A stretch of DNA of 64,000 nt from Lachancea thermotolerans CBS 6340 (GCF_000142805.1 NC_013077.1:620001-684000), one strand, 5' to 3'; shown: positions 13,101-22,262, counted from the stretch's first letter. Program-made: numbers and translations. The notes: generated from the letters alone by a model not told the origin.

Positions 13101-13685
13101 GTGTTCAGATCTGAATATGAAAAGGATAATGGCATTGGATTTGACACTGTTTCGGTTGACGTCAAGCTAATCAATGCAATTGTGTTGCATGTGGGCATAG
13201 AAGCAGCTCTAGAAAAGCAAAGAACTACTGCGAATGCTGTTTTCAATGTAAAATCATCATACTACACTTTACTAGCCGATCTGCTTAATGATGGAACCAC
13301 AGAGGTTCGTTTCCACGTTGTTCAGGCCATTGCAAACCAGTTGAGATATCCAAACGCTCACACGCAATGGTTTAATTACGTTCTTAAAAACTTTTTCAAC
13401 TCTGAAGAGTGGGGCGAGAACAAAACCGAGATCCAGGAAATTATAGTCAGGACGCTTTTGGAACGCATTGTCACTAACAAGCCACATTGCTGGGGAATAA
13501 TTGTTACTTTCACGGACTTACTAAAGTCAACCGAGTGCTCATTGATGGATTTGCCTTTTGTTAAAGACGTCCCCGAAGTTGAATTGATCATAAAGCATTT
13601 GTCCAAATACATCGTCAAGACCGAAGAAACCACCAATGAACAGCAAAATGAAAGAGCACCTGCTGAAGTTGCGTCAAGGGCGTAA
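7176..13685 (+). CDS. CDC39: CCR4-NOT scaffold subunit Not1 (Cdc39)
   Basis: Largest scaffold of the CCR4-NOT deadenylase and transcription-control complex, 2169 aa from the ATG at 7176 (S. cerevisiae Not1 is about 2100). An N-terminal helical-repeat region covers roughly residues 1-780. The MIF4G-type domain that docks Pop2/Caf1 lies about 790-1000. A first Gln-rich linker is at about 1008-1061, and the Caf40-binding (DUF3819) domain at about 1095-1285. A long CAA/CAG-encoded polyglutamine stretch runs about 1310-1410. The conserved C-terminal NOT1 domain that binds Not2/Not5 is at about 1560-2140. POP2, its direct partner, is encoded 11 kb away in this window. The reverse-strand Ala/Val-rich frames opposite the Gln tract are shadows. 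Confidence 0.97.
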   Translation: MHTSPELQQSQRSKEVKEVAQITLTQISILITSLDESNCKKIENEILSLLERSPFVVYLKYWKKLLPLASDFIKQHRRLNTSSEPLHRLLYSLIQDLEFKNREVIEILTKEVFQNAEFQAQTSLNFTDLLALLDPEEDKRIIEQIDPEAAIKRLKKLRNLKMNAAQSLQDFLASETPDTLEQNLSSLLCSLKGESLNDSVALILAEILSPGSQNIQLPSTAWFTPNAISEASQRGTQISNAFTKLGPSAINWNRVFNLMSTKYFLNRPISISLASLNSLLAALNRGRLIDQFLSCDWNMQFKLSVCLLFHKWNLQQGCIDLLSMPDIKKVTNNIQNSSPKNTLLYLKSVARLDVEIFLLREELAGNPLLPAFQECFFEDYDLAPEYLALVVMSDNKHFTMLVDNKSIIDDLLITLLVKVFENSPAALTDLLKQLPFEKVVDMGSIIIRKDSSPLLNLVQVLSEVNILPEFIKTLPLHEALKVTPSAKKLGWIGFEDYMKSQLSAETVPLILDHLELQSKMDESSTTFYSSKVYDLSALHYLISLLNSFPLSGKERENLENVQFSLIIAFPRLINFGHGHDKAIIANGDSVPIPMDVEKEMQNYLQKMYSGELAIKDVIEVLRKLRDSDDPHDQDLFACMTHAVIAESNFFKDYPLEALATTSVLFGSMILFQLLRGFVLDVAFRVILNFAQDGTESKMFKFSVQALYAFRMRLKEFPQYCKHLIEAVPALQSQPQIYQTLSQAAAQSPERSNNGATKVQKPPEMIALKYFAISEVPPKVLQESPPKETTEKILFIVNNITQDNFEDKIEALKLNLKDKYFGWFSNYLVNQRAKTEPNYHSLYARLINSIGSTLLHDYVLNATFKQLYLLLSTKELQFNEKNFLKNLGAWLGSITVALNKPIRYNNIAFRELLLDAHRAERLEIIVPFVCRVLQQASSSKVFLPPNPWTLGILKVLLELNQKANWKLNLTFEVEVLFKSLKLKLTDVEPTNYLDNADSIAFISGDLFRLTAEQQQAEQQQIVTVMQQYQQQAVLLHNRQQRKAQQPQPPQSQQPQQSQTQQRASSTGFSGLPSGLDQPVSTGDSQANENPFNTLLGNTLFVTHPDLKRVFQMAIAKSVREILVPAVDKSSSIAVITTVNVVLKDFATEVDEMKLKTAAITMVRHLAQSLARATSIELLKDTIRSTTQSLAPNLMNVPNSPIEELNVAINDNISIALALIEKATMDKATQYVGEQLMQAVAIRRYHKERRSGQLFLAQNANSFSLNLPEPLGLKPTGVTPQQFRIYEEFGKNNIFDTVSSASGGGFSAEGGPVSQQQILGQQLLQQQQRQQQQQQQEQHQQQRQQLLEHEQQKQQQQQQLQLQQQQQLQQQQLQQQQQLQQQQQQQQQQQQQQQQQQLLLQQLQQPHAQSQPGTPQAQTQPSVQVELEQSHRVLVLLMDSLVAQIKENADKALDSLGQENGIKDILFQILTLISRSNQKDQLALKVSQAVVNSMFATSESPLCREVLSLLLEKLCSLSIVARKDVVWWLVYALDSRKFNVPVIRSLLEVNLIQSSKLDTVLVVAIKNNMEGALQFAVNLLRDVILSEKPLFMRSDFVQTLTYLRTVDCDITNSFFQDFEKANILPVNEVRSATNKERMLLVFTEWVKLLQRVPSDDVKVAVFISQMIEKGVLSETNNVIEFTKAALELSVGSFKESDPTSEVFTATDAFSKLIVNLLVLQDFSEVDRSSYFKLIFSVITFVFSEDQGKTENTFNERPYFRLFSSLLCDWEDISSHNFVKVEDQRCRAQLVEFNKEFYRVIASFLHAYQPIAFPGFSFAWITLISHRMFLPKMLKLPEKAGWSQLVLLFTDLLKFMAQYTKKQDVPDAVSVVYKGALRVFLAVANDAPEFLVENHYELLNNLPHVYMQLRNVVLSAFPKHVSIPNPYNPKLSIDTVKICDQPPNVFYDPVHDLKTLKKPVDNYLRIPSASLSRTISSNVFRSEYEKDNGIGFDTVSVDVKLINAIVLHVGIEAALEKQRTTANAVFNVKSSYYTLLADLLNDGTTEVRFHVVQAIANQLRYPNAHTQWFNYVLKNFFNSEEWGENKTEIQEIIVRTLLERIVTNKPHCWGIIVTFTDLLKSTECSLMDLPFVKDVPEVELIIKHLSKYIVKTEETTNEQQNERAPAEVASRA
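11113..11400 (+). repeat. CAA/CAG trinucleotide-rich tract (polyglutamine of Not1)
   Basis: A nearly uninterrupted in-frame run of CAA and CAG codons, with a few Leu, Arg, Glu and His codons, inside CDC39. CAA and CAG alternate, which tends to limit slippage. It lies between the DUF3819 and C-terminal NOT1 domains. A shorter Gln-rich linker is at about 10200-10360. Confidence 0.9.
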
Positions 13686-14226
13686 TTCACTTGAAAATCC
13701 CTAGATTATTGGAAGAATACAACTTGGGGTATCAACGGGACTATAATTGCTGCTAAGGGCCTTTGCTATACAAAGTTGCTCAAGCAAAGCTAGCTGATGT
13801 TCTTATCAGCGAAATCATCGAATTACATAGATTAGTATACGACTCTTTATTACTGGATTTATAAGGATTAATTTGTTGCATCATGAGATGGCAGTACCAA
13901 ATGTCTTGAGACAGTAGAACCAAATGTCTTCAGGCGCAGCAACAAATTCGGTTAGCTGCATTCCGCATACTGAGATATAGCCGAGCACAAATCCGCTCGC
14001 AGTTTCTGCAAACACACGGCTGGCTAGAAAACAACGCGACTGGAATTCAAACAGGGCCAGGCTGGAGCTTAGTATCCATGTCTCGTATATAGTTACCAAC
14101 TATTTGTGATGATCGGAGGCTGTTAAATGACATTATGTTCGGGTTTGATCAAGTTCAAGTTTGAAGTGTGCCCTGTACTCGCGCATTGTCTCGTAGGACA
14201 TAAAAGCTGCATCGGACATTTGTGAC
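13686..14226. other. CDC39-CDC50 spacer
   Basis: Contains the CDC39 3' end and the CDC50-family promoter. The 12-mer ACCAAATGTCTT occurs twice as a direct repeat (13896-13907 and 13919-13930). No gene or recognised site otherwise. Confidence 0.5.
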
Positions 14227-15408
14227 ATGTTGTGGTTCAGGAAAAGAGCAGCAAAAGATTCGCGGTCTAGTGAATCCCTGACAACAAAATCAAGAAAGCC
14301 TCCAAATACAGCTTTTCGTCAACAGAGGCTGAAAGCGTGGCAGCCCATTCTATCGCCACAATCAGTTCTGCCGCTTCTGATCCTTATAAGTGCTATTTTC
14401 GCTCCAATCGGGGTTGCGTTAATCATAACCGCTAATAACGTTCAGAATCTTTCGATAGACTACAGCTACTGTGAGAACCTCGCAAATTCAGAGGCTTTCA
14501 CTACTATCCCAACGAAGTATACCAAGTTCCATTTCAAACGGAAGGCTAGCGTTCAACCGACTTGGAAATTATCGGAAGATAGCGAAGGAGAACTTACTTG
14601 CCAGCTACAGTTTGAGGTCCCAGTAAACCTGAAAAAGTCCATTTACATCTATTACAGACTCACCAACTTCTTTCAGAATCATCGGAAGTACGTTCAATCT
14701 TTCGACATAGACCAGCTCAAAGGGAAAGCCGTGGACGAGGACTCTCTAAATGACGATTGTAACCCTTTAAAAAGCGAGGGAGATAAGGTGATTTATCCAT
14801 GCGGCCTTATTGCGAACTCTTTGTTCAACGACACATTTGCGGGTGTACTGAAAGGCGTCAATGACACCGATACAGATTACCAGCTGAGTAACAAGAACAT
14901 TGCGTGGCACGCTGACCGCAAGAGATATAAGAAAACGACATACAATGCTTCGGATATTGTCCCCCCTCCAAACTGGGCAAAAGCTTTCCCAAGTGGCTAC
15001 ACTGATGATAATATTCCAGACCTTTCACAATGGGAAGAACTCCAGGTTTGGATGAGAACCGCTGGCTTACCAAAATTTTATAAGCTTGCGCTCAAGAATG
15101 AGTCAACGACTTTGCCAAAAGGAACATACAGAATGGACATTGGCCTCAACTATCCTGTACGAATGTTTGGGGGATCCAAGTCTTTTGTTCTCACTACAAA
15201 CAGTATAATAGGAGGCCGCAACATGTCACTGGGAGTTGTGTATCTAATTGTTGCTGGAATATCAATCTTATTTGGCATCATATTTCTCGTCAAACTTATC
15301 ATTCAGCCAAGAAAACTTGGTGATCATTCATTCCTCAATTTTGACGATGCAACGGAATCTGAGAGCCGCCCTAATACGTCCGACATCCCCCTCAGAGAAA
15401 TTTTATAG
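14227..15408 (+). CDS. CDC50: CDC50/LEM3-family flippase beta subunit
   Basis: Non-catalytic chaperone subunit of P4-ATPase phospholipid flippases in the secretory and endocytic system; 393 aa from the ATG at 14227. It has the family topology: short cytosolic N-terminus, one membrane segment at about residues 48-70, a large Cys-containing lumenal domain with N-glycosylation sequons (for example NDT, NYS-like and NES), a second membrane segment at about 337-360, and a short tail. Position between CDC39 and MSO1 matches both S. cerevisiae CDC50 (YCR094W) and its paralogue YNR048W, so this is the single pre-duplication gene of that pair, not LEM3. Tandem with UBC1 161 bp downstream. Confidence 0.93.
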   Translation: MLWFRKRAAKDSRSSESLTTKSRKPPNTAFRQQRLKAWQPILSPQSVLPLLILISAIFAPIGVALIITANNVQNLSIDYSYCENLANSEAFTTIPTKYTKFHFKRKASVQPTWKLSEDSEGELTCQLQFEVPVNLKKSIYIYYRLTNFFQNHRKYVQSFDIDQLKGKAVDEDSLNDDCNPLKSEGDKVIYPCGLIANSLFNDTFAGVLKGVNDTDTDYQLSNKNIAWHADRKRYKKTTYNASDIVPPPNWAKAFPSGYTDDNIPDLSQWEELQVWMRTAGLPKFYKLALKNESTTLPKGTYRMDIGLNYPVRMFGGSKSFVLTTNSIIGGRNMSLGVVYLIVAGISILFGIIFLVKLIIQPRKLGDHSFLNFDDATESESRPNTSDIPLREIL

Positions 15409-15569
15409 GATATATAAGTGAGGGCTCATATATTAGTTTTTCGTCTTGGGGGACATAGAGCTTCGCATCTAAGGTTTAATGAATCAACTTATTTTAGTCG
15501 TGCTGCAAACACTACACCGCTCATTAGGTAGAACTGCTCCCATATCCTGCATAATCTCATTTTCCAATC

Positions 15570-16217
15570 ATGTCGAGAGCCAAAAGGGTGATGAAAGAGC
15601 TCCAAGCTATTAAAGACGATCCCGAAGCAAAAGTGGACCTTCAACTCGTAAATGAAAACGACATCCACTTATTGAAGGGTTCTTTCTTGGGGCCACCGGG
15701 TACTCCATACGAGAACGGCAAATTCATCGTTGATATTGAGGTGCCAATGGAATATCCTTTCAAGCCCCCAAAAATGAAATTTGACACTAAAGTTTACCAC
15801 CCCAATGTTTCTTCGGTTACAGGCGCAATATGTCTCGACATTCTGAAGAATGCGTGGTCCCCTGTAATCACCTTGAAATCTGCATTGATATCTCTACAGG
15901 CTCTTTTACAGTCTCCAGAACCTAATGACCCTCAAGACGCCGAAGTTGCGCAACACTTTCTCAGGGACAAAGCGTCTTTCGACAAAACTGCCGCCTTTTG
16001 GACGAAAACTTATGCACCCCTTGAATCTGCTAAAGCAGAGGCACCAGTAGATCAAGCCGCCCTTTACGGCATTGATAGATCTCTTGTAGATCAGTTTGCT
16101 GCTCAAGGTTTTGACGAAGAAAAGGTTGTAGAAGTCTTGAGAAGGTTGGGTTTAAAGTCTATGAGCACTAACGACAACGAAACCGCCAACAAAATTCTAG
16201 AGGAACTCTTAAGGTAG
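15570..16217 (+). CDS. UBC1: ubiquitin-conjugating enzyme E2 Ubc1
   Basis: E2 enzyme of 215 aa, the S. cerevisiae Ubc1 length. The UBC fold covers residues 1-150 with HPN at 77-79 and the catalytic Cys88 in [16 protein letters not shown] domain at about 170-215, diagnostic of Ubc1 (E2-25K class), follows a short linker. Ubc1 extends Lys48-linked chains with the APC/C and ER-associated degradation ligases. No intron is needed. In S. cerevisiae UBC1 is YDR177W, outside the YCR/YNR blocks, so its place here reflects rearrangement in one lineage. Confidence 0.97.
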   Translation: MSRAKRVMKELQAIKDDPEAKVDLQLVNENDIHLLKGSFLGPPGTPYENGKFIVDIEVPMEYPFKPPKMKFDTKVYHPNVSSVTGAICLDILKNAWSPVITLKSALISLQALLQSPEPNDPQDAEVAQHFLRDKASFDKTAAFWTKTYAPLESAKAEAPVDQAALYGIDRSLVDQFAAQGFDEEKVVEVLRRLGLKSMSTNDNETANKILEELLR

Positions 16218-18519
16218 AACCAACGAGACTATTTCTCATATAAAACAACTTTTAGTGAGTAGCACATATGTATTTAAATGAATTATCAGACTGAGGCCTC
16301 CATTCAAGTTCTCAGGGCAGTGAACGTCAGCCCCTTTGGAATAGCTTTACAGGGCAAATTACCGGAAATTGAAAGTTGACCTAAGATCAGTTATTGCCTC
16401 CATCCAATAAAATTAGACCAACCCTTTTTTGATAAGTTAATCGACGTATCACAAAATCATCCAGAAAGCATGCCTGGTGCCTGACCAAGTTTACATAGCT
16501 TCTATAGCTTCTAACAGGTGCTTCTTGACAAACCATGGAACAACATCTCTTCCATCATATCAAGCACCCGTCCCGTAACACCTCAGCTGCTTACACGTTA
16601 ATGATTACTATGCCATTACCGAATACTATAAGCTTGCAATCACCCTACTGCAAAAGTTGAAAATATGTAATCAATCTGTCCAATGGGGACTAGACCACGG
16701 TGGTGAGTATAACAGTTGCTGTTGAAAACTTCTTTAATTTGAAACATACTGATTAAAGTTCTCTACCAGCATTGCTTCTTTGGCTTGATCACTTCTGTAG
16801 GACAAACGGTGCCAAACAACAGTCCTCACCCTGGCGTGTCTACGAAACTTCATATGCTTTGTTGACACACAACATGGCAGACTGAAGATATTAGAAGGCT
16901 CACAAGAAGCTAACTCGCCATACCACTAATTATTGTGTAAATTTGCCAATAAGGATAAGAATGGCGACATTCACGGAGCTAGGTGATAAAAATTTGATGT
17001 AGCAAGAACACAAAAGATATATCATTCGTAATGGCAACCTTCGAAAATAAATGCAAAACTTGACTGGTAAAGATGCTGGTTAAATTCTAAGGAAATGGGT
17101 GAAACTCATACCAAGATTTCAGATTTGGCTTTCAAAACAGTTAGGTCTCAAGTTAGTGGATGAAGCGATAGTCCAAGGCTTGCAACCTTGTGGGCCGCAC
17201 CAGCCTACCACTTCAAGGTACATCAAATTGTTTGAACCATTGTGAAGGCTGTGCGGAACAACGTGATGAATAGATCATTAAATATGCTTCCTGTCAACTC
17301 AATATTCTTGGCAGGAAATTATTACCATGCGCTTAACGGCACTGCCTCCCCTTGATGTTGGGCAATTAGACGCTACAACTGAGGTCCTGGGCTATTTCGA
17401 TTGCCCGCCGTGTAACGCATGAGACTATACCCAGGTGGAAAGTAGAAGCATAAGCAATGAATTTCTATTGCGCTGCCATAAAATCTCATATTCTCTGATG
17501 TCCAACAGTAAGAGCGTGCCGCGTTTGCTTTCGAGTGAAGAGGGCTTCAGAAATTCTCCTCACTTAGATAATGTCTTGAAAATAGCGAACACGGCCCTGC
17601 AGTGGAACTCAATGTTAAAAGTAAGTTTCAACATGTGCTAGAGTTTCAATGACATTATAAATATGTAACTTTAGCAGCCAAATTGTCAAACATTTGCCGC
17701 ACTGCTAAACCTGCGGATTACTTTTTTCCTTATTTTGGGCTAAGCGCTAGGGGTTCCAATACCCTGAGATTATCACCAAAAACTACTCTATCTTGTACAG
17801 CAGTCTCATTTCTGTTTAAAAGGCATGGATGTGTAATTTAGGCTGTATTCGTGACAGTTGGGTCACGTCATTTTCAAACAGTGTTATCAGAAGCACTCCT
17901 GCGTTTTCTGGGCACAATTCACTGCTTTAAAATGAACTAGAGACGTGCTCATTTCTGCAAGCTCTCAGAGTTTTGAGGCTCGGTTTAAGGTAACTAACCT
18001 CAAAGAGTTGGGATGGATCTGAGTTTCAACATCACTGAAATTAGAGATGTGGTTCTTTTGGGTTTCAGCTGCACAACCAAAAACTGTGACACCTCTGTTG
18101 CACTAGTTTCTTGTAAATATCTCTCAATGGAACTTCAATTTAATCAAGAATCATAGGCGGCCCCTAAATTCAAGTATCTATAATTCATTCAACGGCTCGC
18201 AACCATTCATTACTTATCAAAGACGGAAGCGAAGGGCAAGAAACTGAACGCGAGCCCAATGCTTAAGATTCTCGTTTCGAATTCCAAGATTTACAGCAGC
18301 TTCAAGCTGCGTTGCTGGGCTAGCTTCAAAAGTGGCCGATTGAGGGTAAAGTTCAACTTTTATGACACTTTTTCCAATAGGCTGCCAAGGCCAAAGCTTG
18401 TTAGAAAGTGTTGTTTCAAAACGTTATAGGATTGTTGACCAATTTTCCACAAAACGATAACACTCTTCTTGTTCTTGTCTGATTTTTGATGAATGGTAGA
18501 CGGGGTTTGAGCCCAAGGC
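16218..18519. other. 2.3-kb gene-free interval between UBC1 and MSO1
   Basis: I recognise no protein, tRNA or snoRNA here. A 68-codon frame at 17435-17641 opens at GTG and has no recognisable homology; a GTAAGT follows one of its codons near 17621, but there is no TACTAAC box downstream. This is the longest gap in the otherwise compact left half, so an unrecognised non-coding RNA or a decayed gene is possible. Confidence 0.5.
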
Positions 18520-19071
18520 CTATTTGCGCTTTAAACGCTCACGCATTAGCATCGAAGAGGTTCTTTGGGTTGGAGGAGGCAATTGGGCTGTATTTTCCTG
18601 CCGACTTGCATCTTGGGATTGCCGCGGTAAAGGACGTGAACCCATATAGTCGACGCTCGTAGCTCGGGACTCTGAACTACTTTTATAGATACCCCGAAAG
18701 TCTGTTCCTGCGGTACGAGGTGTTGGCGTGACTGCGGCTGAGTTGCTGCAAGTTGAAGGCAGATGAAGCGCAGGCTCCGAGGGTTTTGTGCTGTGAGTAG
18801 GCGAGTGATGTTTTTGTTTCCGTAGCACCTTCTGTTCATCAGGAAGGTCTTCTTTGTGCCCTAGCCAGTCTGGAAAGCCCTGGAAAGGCTCCTGGGTGGA
18901 GTAAAACTTTACCAGAGCTTTGTGGACTACAGTAGAAGTTGGGGTATCACCATCGCGCTCTTGCTTCAAAGAAAGCTGGGAGAACGATGAAGAGAAAGAT
19001 TTTGTAGAGGACTTGACCTTACTCCAAAACTTTCCAGACTTTTGGTAGGCAGCTGGGCTCTCTTGATGCAT
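18520..19071 (-). CDS. MSO1: Sec1-interacting exocytosis protein Mso1
   Basis: Small protein of 183 aa that binds the SM protein Sec1 and helps SNARE-mediated fusion of secretory vesicles at the bud. The conserved N-terminal core is clear: FWSKVKSSTKS, then SFSQLSLKQERDGDTPT, then VVHKALVKFY and GFPDWLGHKEDLPDEQ (residues about 14-80). The remainder is Ser/Pro-rich and poorly conserved, as in S. cerevisiae Mso1 (YNR049C, about 210 aa). It lies immediately downstream of LYS9 on the same strand with 156 bp between, the same order as YNR049C-YNR050C. Confidence 0.88.
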   Translation of the reverse strand: MHQESPAAYQKSGKFWSKVKSSTKSFSSSFSQLSLKQERDGDTPTSTVVHKALVKFYSTQEPFQGFPDWLGHKEDLPDEQKVLRKQKHHSPTHSTKPSEPALHLPSTCSNSAAVTPTPRTAGTDFRGIYKSSSESRATSVDYMGSRPLPRQSQDASRQENTAQLPPPTQRTSSMLMRERLKRK

Positions 19072-19227
19072 TTCTAGCCAACTTTTTTTTTTTTGAACTG
19101 GTTTAACAGTTCACAATAAGTTCAAGAATAGGGCTATCCCGCCTCGGGGGGCATGTGACAGAGAAATATAAAAGACTTCACAATTTGATATTCGTTAAAA
19201 ACCGTTTAAACCCAGTTAAATAGTTAC

Positions 19228-20568
19228 TTAGCTAATTGTTTTTTCCTTGAGGAAGATGTTGTACTTCTCCTTCAATTCCTTCATGATAGGGTCGTTGATT
19301 TCTGGAGAGTAAGGAACGACCAGCCCGGGGCCCTTGATCTTGCCATCCAATACTAGTTTGGTAGCAATAGCACAAGGTAGTCCAACGGTTGCCGCCATGG
19401 CACTGTAGCCGCCTGGTTGACCGTACGCGACTAGAGTCGAAGTTCTGGTCTCTGGAGTACCGTCGGCCCATTCGATACCAAATTTGTGCTGTAGGATGAT
19501 CATATCACGCTCTCCCTCTTCGAACTGCATCAGCTCTTCTAGAGTAGCACACAAGGTGTCAAGCGCATTGCCCTTTGGGTTGATCTTGTTGTCTGAGAAA
19601 AGTCCTAGCCAAGAAAATCCATTGAGGATTCTCTCCCTGTCTTCATCTGTAACCCACTGGGTTTTAGAGTCAATAGCGGCAATAAGGTCATCTTTGGATG
19701 AGGACTTGCTGCCCCAGTATTGATGGAGAGCTTCCTTCCAGGAAATAGGCTTCTGGAAAATCTCGTTCTCATCATCTTTCAGCATGCCCACGTCAACCAA
19801 AACTTTGACGAATTCAGGGAAACCTTGAAATCTCAAAGTTCCTCTAATAACAGTGTCAGCTTCGGGCATTTTGTAGAATTCTTTGAAAGGAGTAGAGTCT
19901 CTGTTGGGATAGCATACCAAAGCATAGCCGGGGAAAATAAAGTATGGCTTCGCCGACGCCATCAGATCCTCAGAAGACACCTCTTCAATTTTTCCGTCTT
20001 TCCAGTATTTTGCGGAGTTTCTCAGAGCCAATAGCACGCCTCTAGACGACCATGAGAACTTGTAACCCAAAGGATTATCGGAATCTTCAGGGGCTGGCAA
20101 TCCACCACAATACGATAAGAATGACTTTATCTTACCTCCTGCTCTGTGCACCTCGTCAATGGTCTTCACTGCATATAAGTGGTCAAGACCTGGATCCAAA
20201 CCAATTTCGTTCATGACGGTGATACCAGCCTCTTTGATTTGGGGTTCCAATTCCCTTAGAGCTGGCGACACGTAAGAAGTTGTCACGACATCCTTCTTAA
20301 GCCTTATAGCACTCTTCACCACAGCAGCGTGGTATATATATGGAATCAACGAAATGACTAAGTCATGCTTGGCCAAAGCAGCATCTAAATCATCATCCTT
20401 GGTGACATCAACTGAAATAGCAGCCGACTTGGATGAGGCGGCAAGCTCTTGCGCCTTTGCGAGGGTTCTGCAGCCGACAGTGACATTGATACCTTCAGTG
20501 CCAGCTAAGACATCAACCACTGGTTGCGCAACAAAACCTGAACCGAGTAGTAGAACGTTTTTAACCAT
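19228..20568 (-). CDS. LYS9: saccharopine dehydrogenase (NADP+, L-glutamate-forming)
   Basis: Seventh step of fungal lysine synthesis (alpha-aminoadipate pathway): condenses aminoadipate semialdehyde with glutamate to saccharopine. The ATG at 20568 gives 446 aa, exactly the S. cerevisiae length; four more upstream codons are open only from TTG. The N-terminal Rossmann motif is GSGFVAQP at residues 9-16. Long blocks are nearly identical to yeast Lys9, for example NEIGLDPGLDHLYAVKTIDE and the C-terminal YSPEINDPIMKEL. A perfect Lys14 palindrome sits 115 bp upstream and a TATA box (TATATAAA) at 20650-20657, so lysine-responsive control is expected. Confidence 0.98.
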   Translation of the reverse strand: MVKNVLLLGSGFVAQPVVDVLAGTEGINVTVGCRTLAKAQELAASSKSAAISVDVTKDDDLDAALAKHDLVISLIPYIYHAAVVKSAIRLKKDVVTTSYVSPALRELEPQIKEAGITVMNEIGLDPGLDHLYAVKTIDEVHRAGGKIKSFLSYCGGLPAPEDSDNPLGYKFSWSSRGVLLALRNSAKYWKDGKIEEVSSEDLMASAKPYFIFPGYALVCYPNRDSTPFKEFYKMPEADTVIRGTLRFQGFPEFVKVLVDVGMLKDDENEIFQKPISWKEALHQYWGSKSSSKDDLIAAIDSKTQWVTDEDRERILNGFSWLGLFSDNKINPKGNALDTLCATLEELMQFEEGERDMIILQHKFGIEWADGTPETRTSTLVAYGQPGGYSAMAATVGLPCAIATKLVLDGKIKGPGLVVPYSPEINDPIMKELKEKYNIFLKEKTIS

Positions 20569-21200
20569 TATGACAGACAAGCTGATATGGCTACTCGATA
20601 TGACTGTAAGACAGCGAGACGTGAGCAGGCGAAGGGGCCCACTTCAAGTTTTATATACTTTCAAAGCGCGAGCGGCTCAATTTCCATTGGAATTTCGAGG
20701 CTAATTATTCCTCCGGAATTTTATTCAAAATGATATCTCGATCATGAGAAGTGGGATTGCGCGCCGCGTTTCAGTTGGTAAGGGCGTTGTGGCAAGATAA
20801 TAACATCAGCGGATTTGTCTTTTCTTCTTGGCTGGTTCGTCCCAACTCAATTTTTCCCGCTATTCAAGTTCAAGCCCTAAGCAACTTTGTCTCGTATTAT
20901 TCTATCCAAAAGCCCCTATTTTTGCACGTGATCCATTGTTGAGTAAAAAGTATTAAAGCGTCTCAGAAAATTTTCTAAGGTAAAAAATCCTCTCTTTCTT
21001 AATCGAACATGGGACTTTATCTCTATAGCTATGCCAATACCTAGGTAGTTGTAGTAAACGAATCCCAGAGATTCAAAATCACGCTTTTTGCAGAGTGAAC
21101 TTGTCTGCTTAAACGCTTTTGCGCCTAATGCAACCAGTGACGAGTTTTGCTTTGAAAGCTTGAGAAATTCGATATGCAGAAACTGACAATGGCAGAGGTT
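20569..21200. other. LYS9 promoter and OCA4 3' region
   Basis: LYS9 reads leftwards from here, so most of this is its upstream region: TATA box at 20650-20657 and Lys14 sites at 20683-20717. A CACGTG E-box lies near 20925. The right part is the OCA4 3' flank. No gene seen; frames on the + strand have no homology. Confidence 0.6.
20683..20717. promoter_or_regulatory. Lys14 upstream activating sites
   Basis: TCCATTGGA at 20683-20691 fits the Lys14 consensus TCCRNYGGA exactly and reads as a site on both strands apart from the centre. A second element, TCCTCCGGA at 20709-20717, has one mismatch. They lie 115-149 bp upstream of the LYS9 ATG and just upstream of its TATA box. Lys14 is the Zn2Cys6 activator of LYS genes in S. 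cerevisiae. Confidence 0.8.
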
Positions 21201-22262
21201 TCATACGAATATGCTTTCTCTGTAAAAGTTGTGCTGCTCTTGAGCATTGTCATTCTCCCAGGTGTCACGTTGGCGAATGAACCACTTTGGAAGTTGCGAT
21301 TCTTTTGGTATGTTGATGGTGAGTACGTTCTGTTCGGCACCTTTGTAAAACTCGTAATCTGCGCGCTCTTTCTTATTGAACGCAAGCCGATAGCGATTTC
21401 CGAATATGCCCATGTCGGATTGTGTTCTCATAAGAGGGGTGCTCGCGGCAGTCTCCCCTACTGTTTCTTGGCTATCCTCTTGAACATCTTGAAGTATTTG
21501 AAGTAGGTGGGCCGGAATGGAAGGAGGCAGTGATAAGTCGGACTCCTTTATGACCTCCCACTCATGGCAACTGTGGGCCTCATCAAAATCGTCAATGTTA
21601 TTGATAAGTCCTTGGTCATTGTCTTTGGATCCGGTAATACCTTCCTCTTGGATAATCTGAACACTTATCATCTCTAAAAGTGTTTCAGCGAAGTAATTGC
21701 AGTTTTTGCCGGAAAAGAGTCTATATTCGTTGATGATAGACGCAATGTTCCATTTCTGCATTTTACGTAGCACTCCCACTACTATTGATGTTTTATCCAC
21801 CAGAATTGTGTTGTGGTTGATAGTGTTCAAAAGTAATTCGAATGTTCTCTTCAAGCTGTAGCTTTTGAGTATCATAAGATCGTCATTATCGCTGAGTTTA
21901 TATTGCGTTTCATTATCGCTAGATCCAAGCGGTGTTAACTTTTCATCGACAGCGGGTTTAGAGGTGCTGACGTTAACTGGAGCTAAGCTTGAGGAAACAT
22001 CGGCAGTTTTCACGACATACCACTGTATGCAAGACCGCTCAAAGAACTCCTGAAAAAACTTTGAAGGCTGCTGTCCCCCTACAAAAACAACCGTTTTGAG
22101 ATTGAGCGTCTCGAGAAACGACAAATTCAGCGTTTCTATCTTTGAACATCGGTCTTATTTGTAATTAAGGTCAGTAAAACTGCACTTCGAGCTTTTCCTT
22201 GCGCGCAAAGACTTACATATTCCTTCTTCGGCAATTCCGAAGTTAGCCGGTGGTACTAGCAT
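21201..22262 (-). CDS. OCA4: Oca4-like inactive tyrosine phosphatase family protein, with one short intron
   Basis: Member of the Siw14/Oca family of cytosolic dual-specificity-like phosphatases; Oca4 lacks an active-site signature and belongs to the Oca complex linked to inositol pyrophosphate signalling. Coding exons are 22217-22262 (46 nt) and 21201-22153, giving 332 aa. Exon 1 encodes MLVPPANFGIAEEGI, matching the S. cerevisiae Oca4 N-terminus, and the junction completes the Tyr of IYRCSK. The 63-nt intron (22154-22216) has GTAAGT, a TACTGAC branch-like box at 22170-22176 and a terminal AAG. Without splicing, the frame would start only at a TTG inside SFLETLNL. The C-terminus (FGNRYRLAFNKKE, HNFYRESIF) is also Oca4-like. 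S. cerevisiae OCA4 is intronless as far as I recall. Confidence 0.88.

Noticed and set aside
17435-17641. small gene, perhaps a spliced first exon ending at GTAAGT
   Set aside because: The frame opens at GTG, lacks homology, and no TACTAAC-type branch box with an acceptor follows.
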